Source of the DNA: an uncultured Schlesneria sp. | GTDB lineage: Bacteria > Planctomycetota > Planctomycetia > Planctomycetales > Planctomycetaceae | Assembly (NCBI GenBank): GCA_903904835.1 | Contig: CAIVEI010000133.1 | Span: forward strand, 1 to 64,000 | Length of the DNA stretch: 64,000 bases | Direction of reading: 5' to 3' | Part shown: positions 29,081 through 38,200 of the stretch, in pieces | Position numbering within the stretch: position 1 is the stretch's first letter | Layout: each line of letters begins with the position of its first letter | The notes under the pieces: model-generated | Database searches by the model: none | Told to the model about the DNA's origin: nothing | Seen by the model: the letters and a program-made list of their open reading frames with translations, nothing else | Position numbers and translations under genes: made by a program

Positions 29081-30322
29081 TCAACACACCGATTGACGGA
29101 AGAATGTTTCCACGCCGGTCATCGACGAACTGTTGAAGATGGGCAACATCAGGGCGATCAGCACGAAGAGAATCACGCCCGCCATGACGACCAGCATCAG
29201 CGGTTCCAAAAGGCGAACAACCATGTCCAGTTGTCGGTTCGTCTGACGTTCCATCTTGTCGGCAATCCCAACCAGAACCTGTTCCAGGTTGTTTGCTTCC
29301 TCTCCAACGGCGATCATTTCCAGAACATCGACAGGAAACTGCCCGCATTCGGCCAGCGGTTGAGCCAGCGTGCGACCGGACGAGACGTGGTCCGCAGCCT
29401 GAGCGATTGCCGCACTGATGACTCGATTGCCGGTTGCATCCTTCGCGATATTCAGTGCCGTCAAAATCGGGACGCCGTTTTTCAGAAGCGTTCCAAGAAC
29501 TCGACAAAACCGTGCAACGGCCAGACTCCGAATGACTCGACCGATTCCGAAAATCTTCAAGCGAAGCTCATCCAGCCGCAGTTTTCCGACATCGTCTGCA
29601 AAATAACGCTGTCCGAAATAGATCGCCAACCCAATCAAACCGATCGCAACCCAACTGTATTTTTTGAAAAAACTACTGGCAGAAAGTAGCGCAATCGTCG
29701 CCCACGGAAGATTCCCCTCGGCTCGCATCGTTTCGAACAGTGGTTCAAATTTCGGAACGAAAAAGATGAGCATCCCGACAAGAATCAACCCGCCAACAAC
29801 CACGAGAAACGCCGGATAAGCCATTGCTCCGACGACCCGCCCTTTCAGCTCTTCCTGGTGTTCCGTAAAATCGGCAACACGTTGCAGTGATTCCTCAAGA
29901 AAACTTCCTTCCTCACCCGCTCGGACCATGCTGATCGTCAACTCGTTGAACACCGTTGGATGTTGTCGCAACGCTTCGGCCAGCCGAGTTCCGTCTGCAA
30001 CCTGGTCACGAACTTCCTGGACGACAAGTTTCAGCGTCATTTGTCGCGTTTGCTTGACGAGCAGATCAAGTGACCTGAGAAGCGGTACGCCAGCTCGAAG
30101 AAGGTCGGCTAATTGCGTGTAGAAGACGGTGAGAATCCGGGCGGGAACGCGGCGCCGCTTATTGGCATGATGTGCCTTGGCAGAATCCGCCATATTGATC
30201 GAAACGGGAAACAGGTTCTTCGCGGCAAGCGACCCCAACGCCTCTCGCTCTGATGCCGCCGATACAGTCCCCTCGACCTGAAGGCCGGAAAGCTCACGTG
30301 CGACGTACCGAAATTCGGCCAT
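29081..30322 (-). CDS. Type II secretion system F family protein
   Basis: A protein of 413 residues with two T2SSF domains (about 60-185 and 265-390) and three hydrophobic segments (near 165-190, 205-235 and 375-400). It has the typical FTEHQEELKGRVVGAMAYPAFL and GEEANNLEQVL segments. It resembles GspF/PilC, the inner-membrane platform of type II secretion or type IV pilus machines. No gspE, gspD, pilin or prepilin peptidase gene lies nearby, so the rest of the apparatus must be elsewhere. Confidence 0.93.
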   Translation of the reverse strand: MAEFRYVARELSGLQVEGTVSAASEREALGSLAAKNLFPVSINMADSAKAHHANKRRRVPARILTVFYTQLADLLRAGVPLLRSLDLLVKQTRQMTLKLVVQEVRDQVADGTRLAEALRQHPTVFNELTISMVRAGEEGSFLEESLQRVADFTEHQEELKGRVVGAMAYPAFLVVVGGLILVGMLIFFVPKFEPLFETMRAEGNLPWATIALLSASSFFKKYSWVAIGLIGLAIYFGQRYFADDVGKLRLDELRLKIFGIGRVIRSLAVARFCRVLGTLLKNGVPILTALNIAKDATGNRVISAAIAQAADHVSSGRTLAQPLAECGQFPVDVLEMIAVGEEANNLEQVLVGIADKMERQTNRQLDMVVRLLEPLMLVVMAGVILFVLIALMLPIFNSSSMTGVETFFRQSVC

Positions 30323-30504
30323 GGATTACTCGTTGCTGATAAATTTTTGTGGGAATTCCCAGTGCAAAACGGTTCTTAAAAGCATCATTGATTGATGCTT
30401 TGGCGTCGATGGCAATTTAAAAAATGGAACGGCCCTCTGTAAAATATGTCCGATCGCTGGTTGCGACAGTCTCCACCTGAACGAATCAATCGAGACCGCC
30501 ATTC

Positions 30505-31803
30505 CTACATCGACCAGCCTGGCCGATATTCTCGTTTGAGAAATGCATCTGCTGTCGCCGAGTCTGTCTTAAACGCTTTTGTATCCCACGCAATCGGTGT
30601 CCCTGCCCGGTAGCTGACATTCCCCAGCAGAACCGCTTCGGTCAGGTTTCCGCCATACTCAAAATGGGATGAAGTGGTGCCGTTTGTCCGGATGGCGGTC
30701 AGCCATTCGGCGTGATGCCCGGCCACCGAATCCTCAATCCAGGGCTTGACCGGTGCCGCAGTCTTTCCCTCTTGCATGAAAAGCTTGTTCGTTCCGTAAT
30801 CGGCAATCAAACGGCCATCCGTTCCTTCAAACAAGACCGCCGAGGCCATCTTGTAGGCATCAGCCCCTTCCGGCATCCAACCACCGTGAGACCAGGTTAA
30901 ATGCACGGGAGGCATGTCACCGCGAGCCGGAAATTTGTACTCCACACGCATTCGCATGGGGCATTCATTGTCGCCGTCGTGACCTTTTTCACCCGTCGCC
31001 GCCACGGATGTTGGAGCCCCTAATTCCAGTGCCCAGAAGGGAAGGTCCATAAAATGACAACCAAAGTCACCAAGTTGACCTCCACCAAAATCCCACCAGT
31101 ATCGCCAGTTAAAGTGAAAATGAGACTCACTAAACGGACGATAGGGGGCTGGGCCGAGCCAACGGTCGTAATGGACGTACGATGGCGGTTCGGACGTCTT
31201 AACCGCCGGGAATGATCGAACACCGCTGCCAAGCCAGACGTGGACTCGATTAACCGGCCCGATTGTCCCTGCCCGGATAATTTCAACGACCCGCCGATAA
31301 TTCGCTCCGGCATGAATCTGATTACCCATCTGAGTCGGAACGCGTGCCGCAGCATTCAGCTTCCGAAGTTGGCGAGCCTCCCAGACAGAATGGGTCAGTG
31401 GCTTCTCACAATAGACGGGAAGTCCCTTCTTGAGTGCGGCAGCGACAACGATCGCATGCATGTGATCGGGCGTGCTGCAAACGAGTCCGTCGAGATTCGG
31501 TACCTCAAGTGCTTCGCGAAAATCGACAACACGCTTGGCATTGGGAAGCTTCTCACCCGCCGCATTCAGCCGCCGGTCATCAATATCGCATAAGACAACA
31601 ATGTTCTCCGACGAGACACCGTTCAGGTTGGCTAACCCTCGATCGGCGACGCCAATCACCGCCAGATTCAGCTTCTCATTCGCACTTCGCGGCTCTTTTG
31701 CGAATACGATTCTTTGACCAGAGACCGCACCAAACCCGGCAGCCGCAGTTCCGGCCGCGACGGCAGCTTCAAGAAAATCACGTCGACTCAGAACATGTTT
31801 CAC
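30505..31803 (-). CDS. TAT-exported Gfo/Idh/MocA family oxidoreductase
   Basis: A protein of 432 residues starting at GTG 31803, with a strong AGGAG at 7 nt. It has a twin-arginine leader (SRRDFLEAAVAAGTAAAGFG), a Rossmann domain with LAVIGVADRG (about 47-56) and the family motif EKP at 133-135. The C-terminal part contains the WRYWWDFGGGQLGDFGCHFMD-type segment found in planctomycete members. Cytoplasmic relatives are NAD(P)-dependent sugar dehydrogenases. Exported members may carry a bound cofactor, and their substrates are unknown. Confidence 0.92.
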   Translation of the reverse strand: MKHVLSRRDFLEAAVAAGTAAAGFGAVSGQRIVFAKEPRSANEKLNLAVIGVADRGLANLNGVSSENIVVLCDIDDRRLNAAGEKLPNAKRVVDFREALEVPNLDGLVCSTPDHMHAIVVAAALKKGLPVYCEKPLTHSVWEARQLRKLNAAARVPTQMGNQIHAGANYRRVVEIIRAGTIGPVNRVHVWLGSGVRSFPAVKTSEPPSYVHYDRWLGPAPYRPFSESHFHFNWRYWWDFGGGQLGDFGCHFMDLPFWALELGAPTSVAATGEKGHDGDNECPMRMRVEYKFPARGDMPPVHLTWSHGGWMPEGADAYKMASAVLFEGTDGRLIADYGTNKLFMQEGKTAAPVKPWIEDSVAGHHAEWLTAIRTNGTTSSHFEYGGNLTEAVLLGNVSYRAGTPIAWDTKAFKTDSATADAFLKREYRPGWSM

Positions 31804-32031
31804 GGTGCGACTCCTGCGAATAAGCAACTTCAAAAATGATAGATAAAAGTGAGGGCAACCGGTCCCGACTCGACCAATAGACCAATCACGCGAGTGAACT
31901 GCAAGTGCTACCACATATGTCCTTTAACCTGAATTCAAGCTGAGCTTACGTGAACAATCTTTCATGGAACCCGCAATAATTTCTATGCATGCCCGTAGCC
32001 TGTCATTCACAATCGTGCCAAAGAATGAACT

Positions 32032-32057
32032 GAGGACGGACCTGACGGTCCGTCCTC
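32032..32057. terminator. Perfect 11-bp hairpin downstream of ctpA
   Basis: GAGGACGGACC at 32032-32042 pairs with GGTCCGTCCTC at 32047-32057 around a four-base loop. It lies about 64 nt past the ctpA stop on the minus strand and is followed only by a short A/T stretch. It is likely a transcript end or stabilising hairpin. The rest of 31804-32120 contains no gene. Confidence 0.6.
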
Positions 32058-32120
32058 GAAAATTTCGTCGGTCATCGGTAATTCCTTTCCCGATTGAATT
32101 AAACATTGATCAACACCGCG

Positions 32121-33917
32121 TCATGCGGCGACATTGTACTCGGTCGAAGCGTCCGTCGAACGTCGATATCCTTCGGTAAGGGTTTTCGTTCGCTGTTCTT
32201 CCATGCGACGAATCGCTTCATTCAAAACTTCGTCACCTTGACGGCTTTCAGCGGGTTCAGCAGAAACTTTGATATCAGGCGTGACACCAACGCCAGCCAT
32301 CTCGCGCCCTTCCGGACTGTAGAACTTGGCGGTCGTTAATCTCAACGCGGCAGGAAATGTCTGAAGTGGAAACAAGGTTTGAACAGTCCCTTTGCCATAA
32401 GACGTTTCGCCAACAATCAGACCACGATGATTCTCTTGAATGGCTGCGGCAAAGATTTCGCTGGCACTCGCACTGTTGTGATCGATCAACACGATGAGCG
32501 GAATCTTCCAGGTATTCGAGTATTGTGCTGTTTCCTTCGAATTGTCCGCCCGGGTCCGTCCTTTTGTTGAGACAATCGTTCCCGAGGATAAAAATCGATC
32601 GGAGAGGGCAATCGCGGTGGTGAGCAATCCGCCAGGATTACCTCGCAAATCGACAATCAGCGACTTCATCCCCTGATGATGCAGCGACAACAGAGCATCG
32701 TCGATTTCGTTCATCGTTGAGTCCGCGAATTGCTCTAACTTGAGATACCCGACCCCGTGCTGACGATCTTCCATCCGAACGTCGACCACACTGTGCAGGG
32801 CGATCTGTTGACGGATGAGGGTCACGTTGCCCGATCGATTTCCTCGTGTCGCTTGAATCCGAACGGGTGAGCCGACAGGACCAACGATCAGATCAACAGC
32901 CCGGCTCATCTCCAACTGCTTGATCTCCTTGTCATTGATATGAGTGATGATGTCACCATTTCGAAAGTCTGCTTGCGCGGCCGGTCCGCCGGGGAGCAGC
33001 TTTAAGATCCGCAGACCCAGCGGATGCGATTCGATTTCGACACCGATACCGACCAGATTGTCACTGAGGCCAACGCTTGGTCCTCCATTCTTTTCTGGCG
33101 GTAACAGCATCGAAAACTGATCAAGGCTGTCGGTCGCACCGTACAGGAATTCCAATCCGATCGCTGACGGATTGATGGCGATTGAACGTGAAGCTCGGTT
33201 TTGAACGTCTCTCAATACGGCGATGGCATCGTTTGTACTACGAACTCGAATCTGACTTCGTAACTTCTGAAGGTCTTCCCGAAAGGCCGAGATCTCGGCA
33301 TCGGTTCCACGAACTCCGGCTGTTTCCACGAATGAGGGAACATCGAGAGCCTGAGTCAGATGATCAAGCGCTCCGTCCACCCGTTGCGCATAGGTTGCGG
33401 GGGTCAGGTGCCGATCATCAATTAACTCGGAAACTTCGAGGTAAAACGATTCCGCCCCCTGAGGTGTTAATTGTCTAAGCATCCGCACCACGCGAGGGTC
33501 GGCATATCGTAGACGGATTCGCTCGGCGACTGTTGGCCTGCTCGGCTTTGCGGGCTTTTGCGGTGTCTCGGGTTGAGTCACCTCTTTTGCCGTCGGTCGA
33601 ATCCATTCGGCGGGTTTGTTTGTCCGATTCACGTTTCGCATCGGGACAAACAGCCCGATTTCGTTCGATCCCGCTGATTCTGGCTCATTCGCATAGTACG
33701 GAGATAGAACTGGAATCGTTGCCGGTAGTCTGACGCGATTGGATCGAAATCGCTGGGCCGTCGGGCTCGTCGGGACCAGCATTCGGTTAGGTTGTGTCTG
33801 TATTGCAGGAAGTGCAGTACGGGCACAGCCGCTTTGAGCCTGTAAGCCACTTGACGACGACATCACGACGCAAAGTGATAAAATTGCAGCAACCGGAGAT
33901 GGTATTCGCAAACGCAT
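32121..33917 (-). CDS. ctpA: C-terminal processing protease, S41 family
   Basis: A secreted protein of 598 residues. A signal peptide (MRLRIPSPVAAILSLCVVM) is followed by a helical region, a PDZ domain at about 289-359 (VGIEIESHPLGLRILKLLPGG) and the S41 peptidase core from about 387. Catalytic Ser484 (NSASASEIF) and Lys509 (GKGTVQ) are present with the expected spacing of 25. Such proteases trim or degrade envelope proteins. The ATG at 33917 has GGAAGGG upstream. The csrA gene ends 105 nt upstream. Confidence 0.95.
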   Translation of the reverse strand: MRLRIPSPVAAILSLCVVMSSSSGLQAQSGCARTALPAIQTQPNRMLVPTSPTAQRFRSNRVRLPATIPVLSPYYANEPESAGSNEIGLFVPMRNVNRTNKPAEWIRPTAKEVTQPETPQKPAKPSRPTVAERIRLRYADPRVVRMLRQLTPQGAESFYLEVSELIDDRHLTPATYAQRVDGALDHLTQALDVPSFVETAGVRGTDAEISAFREDLQKLRSQIRVRSTNDAIAVLRDVQNRASRSIAINPSAIGLEFLYGATDSLDQFSMLLPPEKNGGPSVGLSDNLVGIGVEIESHPLGLRILKLLPGGPAAQADFRNGDIITHINDKEIKQLEMSRAVDLIVGPVGSPVRIQATRGNRSGNVTLIRQQIALHSVVDVRMEDRQHGVGYLKLEQFADSTMNEIDDALLSLHHQGMKSLIVDLRGNPGGLLTTAIALSDRFLSSGTIVSTKGRTRADNSKETAQYSNTWKIPLIVLIDHNSASASEIFAAAIQENHRGLIVGETSYGKGTVQTLFPLQTFPAALRLTTAKFYSPEGREMAGVGVTPDIKVSAEPAESRQGDEVLNEAIRRMEEQRTKTLTEGYRRSTDASTEYNVAA

Positions 33918-34022
33918 GAGATCCCTTCCTTGATTGATTTTTCATGACGAAGAATTGGGTCAATGTGCCAGAATCCGTTTCGAAACCTTTTGGCCCGGTC
34001 TTTCGACCAGTCCATACGGGCC

Positions 34023-34262
34023 TTAGTTCTGAACCAGCAGCGAATCGAGCGTGCATTCTTCGAAGCACTCGTCGTCGAATGATTCCAGTGAGACGACAGC
34101 CTCGGCGACCAATCGGTTAACCGTCTCGCCACGAAGGACACGAACCGAAGCGGGGGCTTCAATCCCGATCCGGACACTTCCCTTTTTGAGCTTCATCACT
34201 CGGATGACAATGTCGTTTCCGATGTTGATCACTTCGTCTGTTTTACGGGTCAGTACTAACAT
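34023..34262 (-). CDS. csrA: Carbon storage regulator CsrA
   Basis: A protein of 79 residues beginning with the invariant MLVLTRKTDEVINIG, followed by RIGIEAP and VLRGE, which form the RNA-binding beta-strand dimer. CsrA binds GGA motifs in mRNA leaders to repress or stabilise them. It carries an acidic C-terminal tail (FDDECFEECTLDS) longer than in E. coli CsrA. It may be cotranscribed with ctpA. Confidence 0.95.
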   Translation of the reverse strand: MLVLTRKTDEVINIGNDIVIRVMKLKKGSVRIGIEAPASVRVLRGETVNRLVAEAVVSLESFDDECFEECTLDSLLVQN

Positions 34263-34770
34263 GGCTTCATCTCCGAGGCTTGGGTTTCAGGCGAACAATC
34301 TGTTGAGGGTGCCTTGCATCAGCGATCCCCTCGTTTTGATAATTCACCATCCAAAGCAGAGCTCGTGCCAATCACGAAATGAATGTCAAGAGAAGCCGAC
34401 ATGACCCTCGCTTCGGCAATATATGCCTTTAAATCCTCGCGGTGGGCCTGTCTCGGCATCTTCCGCCGGACGTTTCGTGTAACCCATGCCAATAAAAATG
34501 AAATGGCAATGTAAGTCTTACGAAATCGGATCGAGTCACTGTTAATAAACGTGATTCTCGATGCTTCGATTGTTTGGCTGTCTCAGAGAAAAGAGACTGA
34601 GACGCAAGGCGCTTGAGGCTCTACTCGCGAAACGAACGTACGGAACTCTCGCTTAAGAGAGCAGGACGATCCCCGACGAGGCACCCTGGCTTAAACGGAC
34701 CGTCATTTCCATCAGACGTCGATCCAATCCAAAGGCAAACCTCATCGGCGATTCGATACCCATGTCGAAA
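34263..34770. other. Intergenic gap between csrA and the cold-shock gene
   Basis: No gene seen. A perfect 7-bp hairpin GTCTCAG ... CTGAGAC lies at 34580-34603. The region could hold the csrA promoter and leader, and possibly a small RNA, but nothing more specific is supported. Confidence 0.4.
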
Positions 34771-34968
34771 CTAGACCGGTTTGACATTTTCAGCACACGG
34801 GCCTTGCTTGCCCATTCCTTCCGTGTATGTCACCTTCTGGCCTTCGCGGAGGTCGTTGAAACTGACACCCTGAACAGCCGAGGAATGGAAGAAAAGATCC
34901 TTACCACCCCCTGTGTTGATGAACCCAAATCCTTTTTCCATTAACTTCTTGATACTACCTTCAGCCAT
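34771..34968 (-). CDS. cspA: Cold-shock domain protein
   Basis: A protein of 65 residues with the single OB-fold of bacterial cold-shock proteins: RNP1 KGFGFI and RNP2 DLFFHSSAV. It binds single-stranded RNA or DNA as a chaperone. The ATG at 34968 (MAEGSIKKL) gives the canonical length. An upstream in-frame extension was rejected because it precedes the conserved start. Which csp paralogue it is cannot be told. Confidence 0.93.
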   Translation of the reverse strand: MAEGSIKKLMEKGFGFINTGGGKDLFFHSSAVQGVSFNDLREGQKVTYTEGMGKQGPCAENVKPV

Positions 34969-35126
34969 GTCTGCGTTTCCCGGATTGACGTTTTGGATGA
35001 ATACCATACGGCACACATTGCCGGACGAGCGTCACCCCTGGAGCCAGATGACTGTAGCACGTCTGTGGCAAACTCTCACTCCGCCCGAGAAACTTATTGA
35101 CACTTTCCTCTGAAATTTGGTGAACC

Positions 35127-36248
35127 ATGATGAAAATCATCCGAGTCGAAAGTATTCCCGTAAGGATTCCCCTCAAACCCGAGCGACGCATGATTTCGGC
35201 ACTCGGAAGGCATGATGTCTCTGACTTTCTGCTGGTTCGCCTCGAAACGGACGACGGATACGAAGGCTGGGGCGAGGCAACGGTGACCCCACGTTGGAGC
35301 GGCGAAACGTGTCGCGGAGCAGAAGCAATGGTCAACGGCGTGCTTGCCCCCGCCGTGATGGGTTGTGCCGCAGACGATCTGGTGGAACTCGATCGCCGGA
35401 TGGATGCGGTCGCTGTAGGAAACTGGTTCGCCAAATCGGCAATCGAAATGGCGTGCTGGGATATTCAGGGTAAAGCCACCGGAAAACCGGTCTACGAACT
35501 TTTGGGGGGCGCATGCCGTCCTCTCACGATCCGCAGTCGTTTCTCATTGGGGGCGTATGAACCCGAACGGGCTCAACGTCGGGCAACCGAACTTGTCGCC
35601 GCAGGATTTACCACCATCAAAGTCAAAGTCGGCATCGATCCCGTTCGCGATATCGAACGGGTACGCATCGTTCGCGATGTGATCGGCCCCGAGATCGCCC
35701 TGACGATCGATGCAAACGGAGGTTGGGACGTCGAAACCGCAATTCGATCGATTCGAGAACTGGAAGACTGCCAACTGGACATCGTCGAACAGCCGATTCC
35801 GCCTGGCGATTACACGGGGTTGGCTCGAGTGCGAAAAGAAACAAACGCGAAGATTCTCGCCGATGAAAGCTGCTTCGACCTGGTGAATGCTCAAGAGCTG
35901 ATCCGTCACGATTGTTGTGATGCGATCAGTCTTTATCCCGGCAAAAATGGCGGCATTCGCAAGGCGACCGAGATCGCCGTGTTAGCGGAACAACACGGAA
36001 TCGCGTGTTCCATCGGCTCGAACCTGGAATGGGACCTCGGCACGGCGGCCATGGCACACTTCATCATCGCGACGCCGAACATGCAGGTCGAACGTTATCC
36101 TGGTGATTTACTCGGCCCGGATTACCATGAAGTTTCGATCGCGAAAAATCCGCTTTTGATCGAAGGTCCACTAACGACCATTAATCCTGGGCCAGGACTC
36201 GGAATTGAAGTCGATCGTGACGTTATCGAAAAGCATCGGATTAAATGA
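35127..36248 (+). CDS. Mandelate racemase/muconate lactonizing enzyme family protein
   Basis: An enolase-superfamily protein of 373 residues. The second catalytic Lys pair is K165-x-K167 (TIKVKVG), metal ligands are D195 (DANGGW), E221 and D246-E247 (LADES), and the opposite Lys is K273 (YPGKNGG). This KxK/K pattern fits the muconate lactonizing enzyme subgroup, which includes cycloisomerases, o-succinylbenzoate synthase and dipeptide epimerases. The substrate cannot be assigned. The start is ATG 35127, or the adjacent ATG 35130. It converges on the TPR gene with 9 nt between the stops. Confidence 0.92.
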   Translation: MMKIIRVESIPVRIPLKPERRMISALGRHDVSDFLLVRLETDDGYEGWGEATVTPRWSGETCRGAEAMVNGVLAPAVMGCAADDLVELDRRMDAVAVGNWFAKSAIEMACWDIQGKATGKPVYELLGGACRPLTIRSRFSLGAYEPERAQRRATELVAAGFTTIKVKVGIDPVRDIERVRIVRDVIGPEIALTIDANGGWDVETAIRSIRELEDCQLDIVEQPIPPGDYTGLARVRKETNAKILADESCFDLVNAQELIRHDCCDAISLYPGKNGGIRKATEIAVLAEQHGIACSIGSNLEWDLGTAAMAHFIIATPNMQVERYPGDLLGPDYHEVSIAKNPLLIEGPLTTINPGPGLGIEVDRDVIEKHRIK

Positions 36249-36257
36249 CACTAACAC

Positions 36258-37073
36258 TCAACCTAATTTTCGCAGTAGCTGCTTCGCACGGCTCTTCCAT
36301 CGGCCATGCTTGCGAGCGATCCCGGCCGGGCTGCCATTGATATCCTGGATCAGGGCGAGAAGATTATCCCGAGCCTCCTTCGTTTTGCCTTGAGCAGCGT
36401 ACATTTCTGCCAGCAGGTACAACGCTTCAGGGTGACGCCATCGCTTGACGTGCTGCTCCAGATGATTTCGAGCCGCATCGACGTCTCCCATCTCCTTCAA
36501 AGCTCGCCCATGAACCAGTGAAACATCACCGAATTTGTACTGAGGATCTTTGTCGAGAACCTGACGCGTCAGCGTGCAAAGCTCTGAATAACGCTTCTGG
36601 CTGGCCGCCACTTGAGCAGCCCCCCACAACGCCTGGATATTCTGCGAATCTTTTTTCAGCGCCTGAGCGTAAGCCTCGTCCGCTCGGTCAAGCAGGCCGA
36701 CTTCGCGCAACGCGTTCCCCCATTGAATGAACTGATGAGGGTTACCAATCTGTTGGGCCGCAGTCTGCAGCCGCGTCAATTCCCGCCCGCGAGTCCACCG
36801 CCTGAGAAACGAAGGAGTGGGAAATTCCAATGTCGGCAGGTATCGGAGCACAAAATAGGCGAAGGGGCCGATCGGCTGAGCGATGATCAGGATCCAGATC
36901 CAGAACTGCCGATCGGGTTCCGTCCGATAGCAGTGATACAGCATCCAGATCCAGAATAGGAAATAGGGAGCCGACAGCAGCGACAGCAAAACTTCAAAGA
37001 TCCAGAACACCCCCGATCCGGTCGGATCGACTTGATGAGCGGGAATTTCAGAAACCTGCGCCAGCCACCACAT
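36258..37073 (-). CDS. Membrane protein with PLDc_N-like helices and TPR repeats
   Basis: A protein of 271 residues. Two hydrophobic helices lie at about 17-80 (EVLLSLLSAPYFLFWIWML and FWIWILIIAQPIGPFAYFVL), similar to the short membrane domain called PLDc_N. At least four TPR-like helix pairs follow (from about residue 105 to the end, for example GNALREVGLLDRADEAYAQ). The ATG at 37073 has AAGGA upstream. It is the last gene of a four-gene minus-strand cluster with the microprotein and two coiled-coil proteins. It probably scaffolds a membrane complex; the function is unknown. Confidence 0.75.
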   Translation of the reverse strand: MWWLAQVSEIPAHQVDPTGSGVFWIFEVLLSLLSAPYFLFWIWMLYHCYRTEPDRQFWIWILIIAQPIGPFAYFVLRYLPTLEFPTPSFLRRWTRGRELTRLQTAAQQIGNPHQFIQWGNALREVGLLDRADEAYAQALKKDSQNIQALWGAAQVAASQKRYSELCTLTRQVLDKDPQYKFGDVSLVHGRALKEMGDVDAARNHLEQHVKRWRHPEALYLLAEMYAAQGKTKEARDNLLALIQDINGSPAGIARKHGRWKSRAKQLLRKLG

Positions 37074-37099
37074 ACTGACTTTTCCTTCAAGGCGATGCC

Positions 37100-37240
37100 T
37101 CAAGGAGCCATTTTCCAGCCGTATTTGTTGAGTTCCAGCACCAGCATCACAACGCCCATGATCAGTGCGGCGAGCGAGACAGACAGCAGCGCAACATAGA
37201 CGTCTGGCGCTGGGGTATTATCAGTGTTACGAGGAGCCAT
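37100..37240 (-). CDS. Single-pass membrane microprotein
   Basis: A reading frame of 46 residues between the TPR gene and the coiled-coil gene. A polar head (MAPRNTDNTPAPD) precedes one hydrophobic helix (VYVALLSVSLAALIMGVVML), then a short basic tail ending KYGWKMAP. AAAGG lies 6 nt before the ATG, and the gene sits in the tight same-strand spacing of its neighbours (26 nt before the TPR gene start). No known family was recognised. It may be a small subunit of the complex encoded by this cluster. Confidence 0.6.
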   Translation of the reverse strand: MAPRNTDNTPAPDVYVALLSVSLAALIMGVVMLVLELNKYGWKMAP

Positions 37241-37291
37241 AATCGACCTTTGCGGATCGGAGTGAATTCTAAATCTGCTATTTCATCGACA

Positions 37292-38140
37292 TCACAGTTT
37301 TGTCGTGGCCGTATCGCCCACATTGACGACCGCGTTTTTGGCTTTCGTATAGATGTAACCAACCGACTTGTCGGCCTGCACCAGCGTCAGACGAATTTCG
37401 GCAACGTACTTATCGCCTCGGAACAACGTCAACTTGTGCCCGACAACAAGCCCGTCATCTGAGCCGATTGAAATCTCAATCAGCTCACGTGAACTTTTCT
37501 CGGCCTTGCGAACTTCTGTCACGATTCCCTCGACCGGTGGAGGAGGTGCCGTCTGAACGATCATCTGCTTTGGATCAGTCGTCAGGTTCTTCGACGCGAG
37601 AAATGACTTCATCGTCTTGAAGTCATTCAGCAACTGTTCGTACTTTTCGGAAACTTGTGTCAACTGGACGTCGAGCGCAAACCGCTTGTCTTCCGTATCA
37701 TTCAGGTTTTTGACCAGATCTTCGCGGGAGAGGAACAATTCGCCATTGATACCCCGTTGCAGATCCGCTTCTTTTTTGCGTTCGGTCGCTTCCGTGTTTT
37801 TCAAATCGGCCAGATCCCGTTGCTGATCAACGTCTTTTCGCAGTTGCTTGTTATCGAGGTCGAGCGTCGCGACCTGAGTTGTCAAAGCAGTCTTCTCGCC
37901 AGACAGCTTCGTCACATTGTCAGTTAATTTGCTGATCTTATCGGCAGCATCGGCTCGTTCCTTATCGAACTCGGCCTGCATGTCCCGAACCTTGGTGTTG
38001 GCGGCCGCAAGGGCTGTCGCCGCCTTTTTCTCTGCGGCACGCCAATTGTTCTGAGCTGTGAAGACGGCGCCGGCAAACGCCATAAACATGATGCTCAGCA
38101 CCAGGTGTAGTACGACTAAAATCTTACCGACTGTGGTCAT
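37292..38140 (-). CDS. Coiled-coil membrane-anchored protein
   Basis: A protein of 282 residues. One N-terminal membrane helix (GKILVVLHLVLSIMFMAFAG) is followed by a long coiled coil (about 32-195) and a C-terminal beta-rich domain after a Pro run (APPPPVEGIVTEV; then DDGLVVGHKLTLFRG). The latter resembles the beta-barrel domains of MreC- or FlgT-like proteins, but this is only by general appearance. The first residues (GKILVV) match the upstream gene product, suggesting paralogues. No function is known. Confidence 0.75.
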   Translation of the reverse strand: MTTVGKILVVLHLVLSIMFMAFAGAVFTAQNNWRAAEKKAATALAAANTKVRDMQAEFDKERADAADKISKLTDNVTKLSGEKTALTTQVATLDLDNKQLRKDVDQQRDLADLKNTEATERKKEADLQRGINGELFLSREDLVKNLNDTEDKRFALDVQLTQVSEKYEQLLNDFKTMKSFLASKNLTTDPKQMIVQTAPPPPVEGIVTEVRKAEKSSRELIEISIGSDDGLVVGHKLTLFRGDKYVAEIRLTLVQADKSVGYIYTKAKNAVVNVGDTATTKL

Positions 38141-38200
38141 TGTTCCGCCCCATCCGTATTAGTTAACCGAAATGCCGACTTTTGATCCCTTGATGATCAA

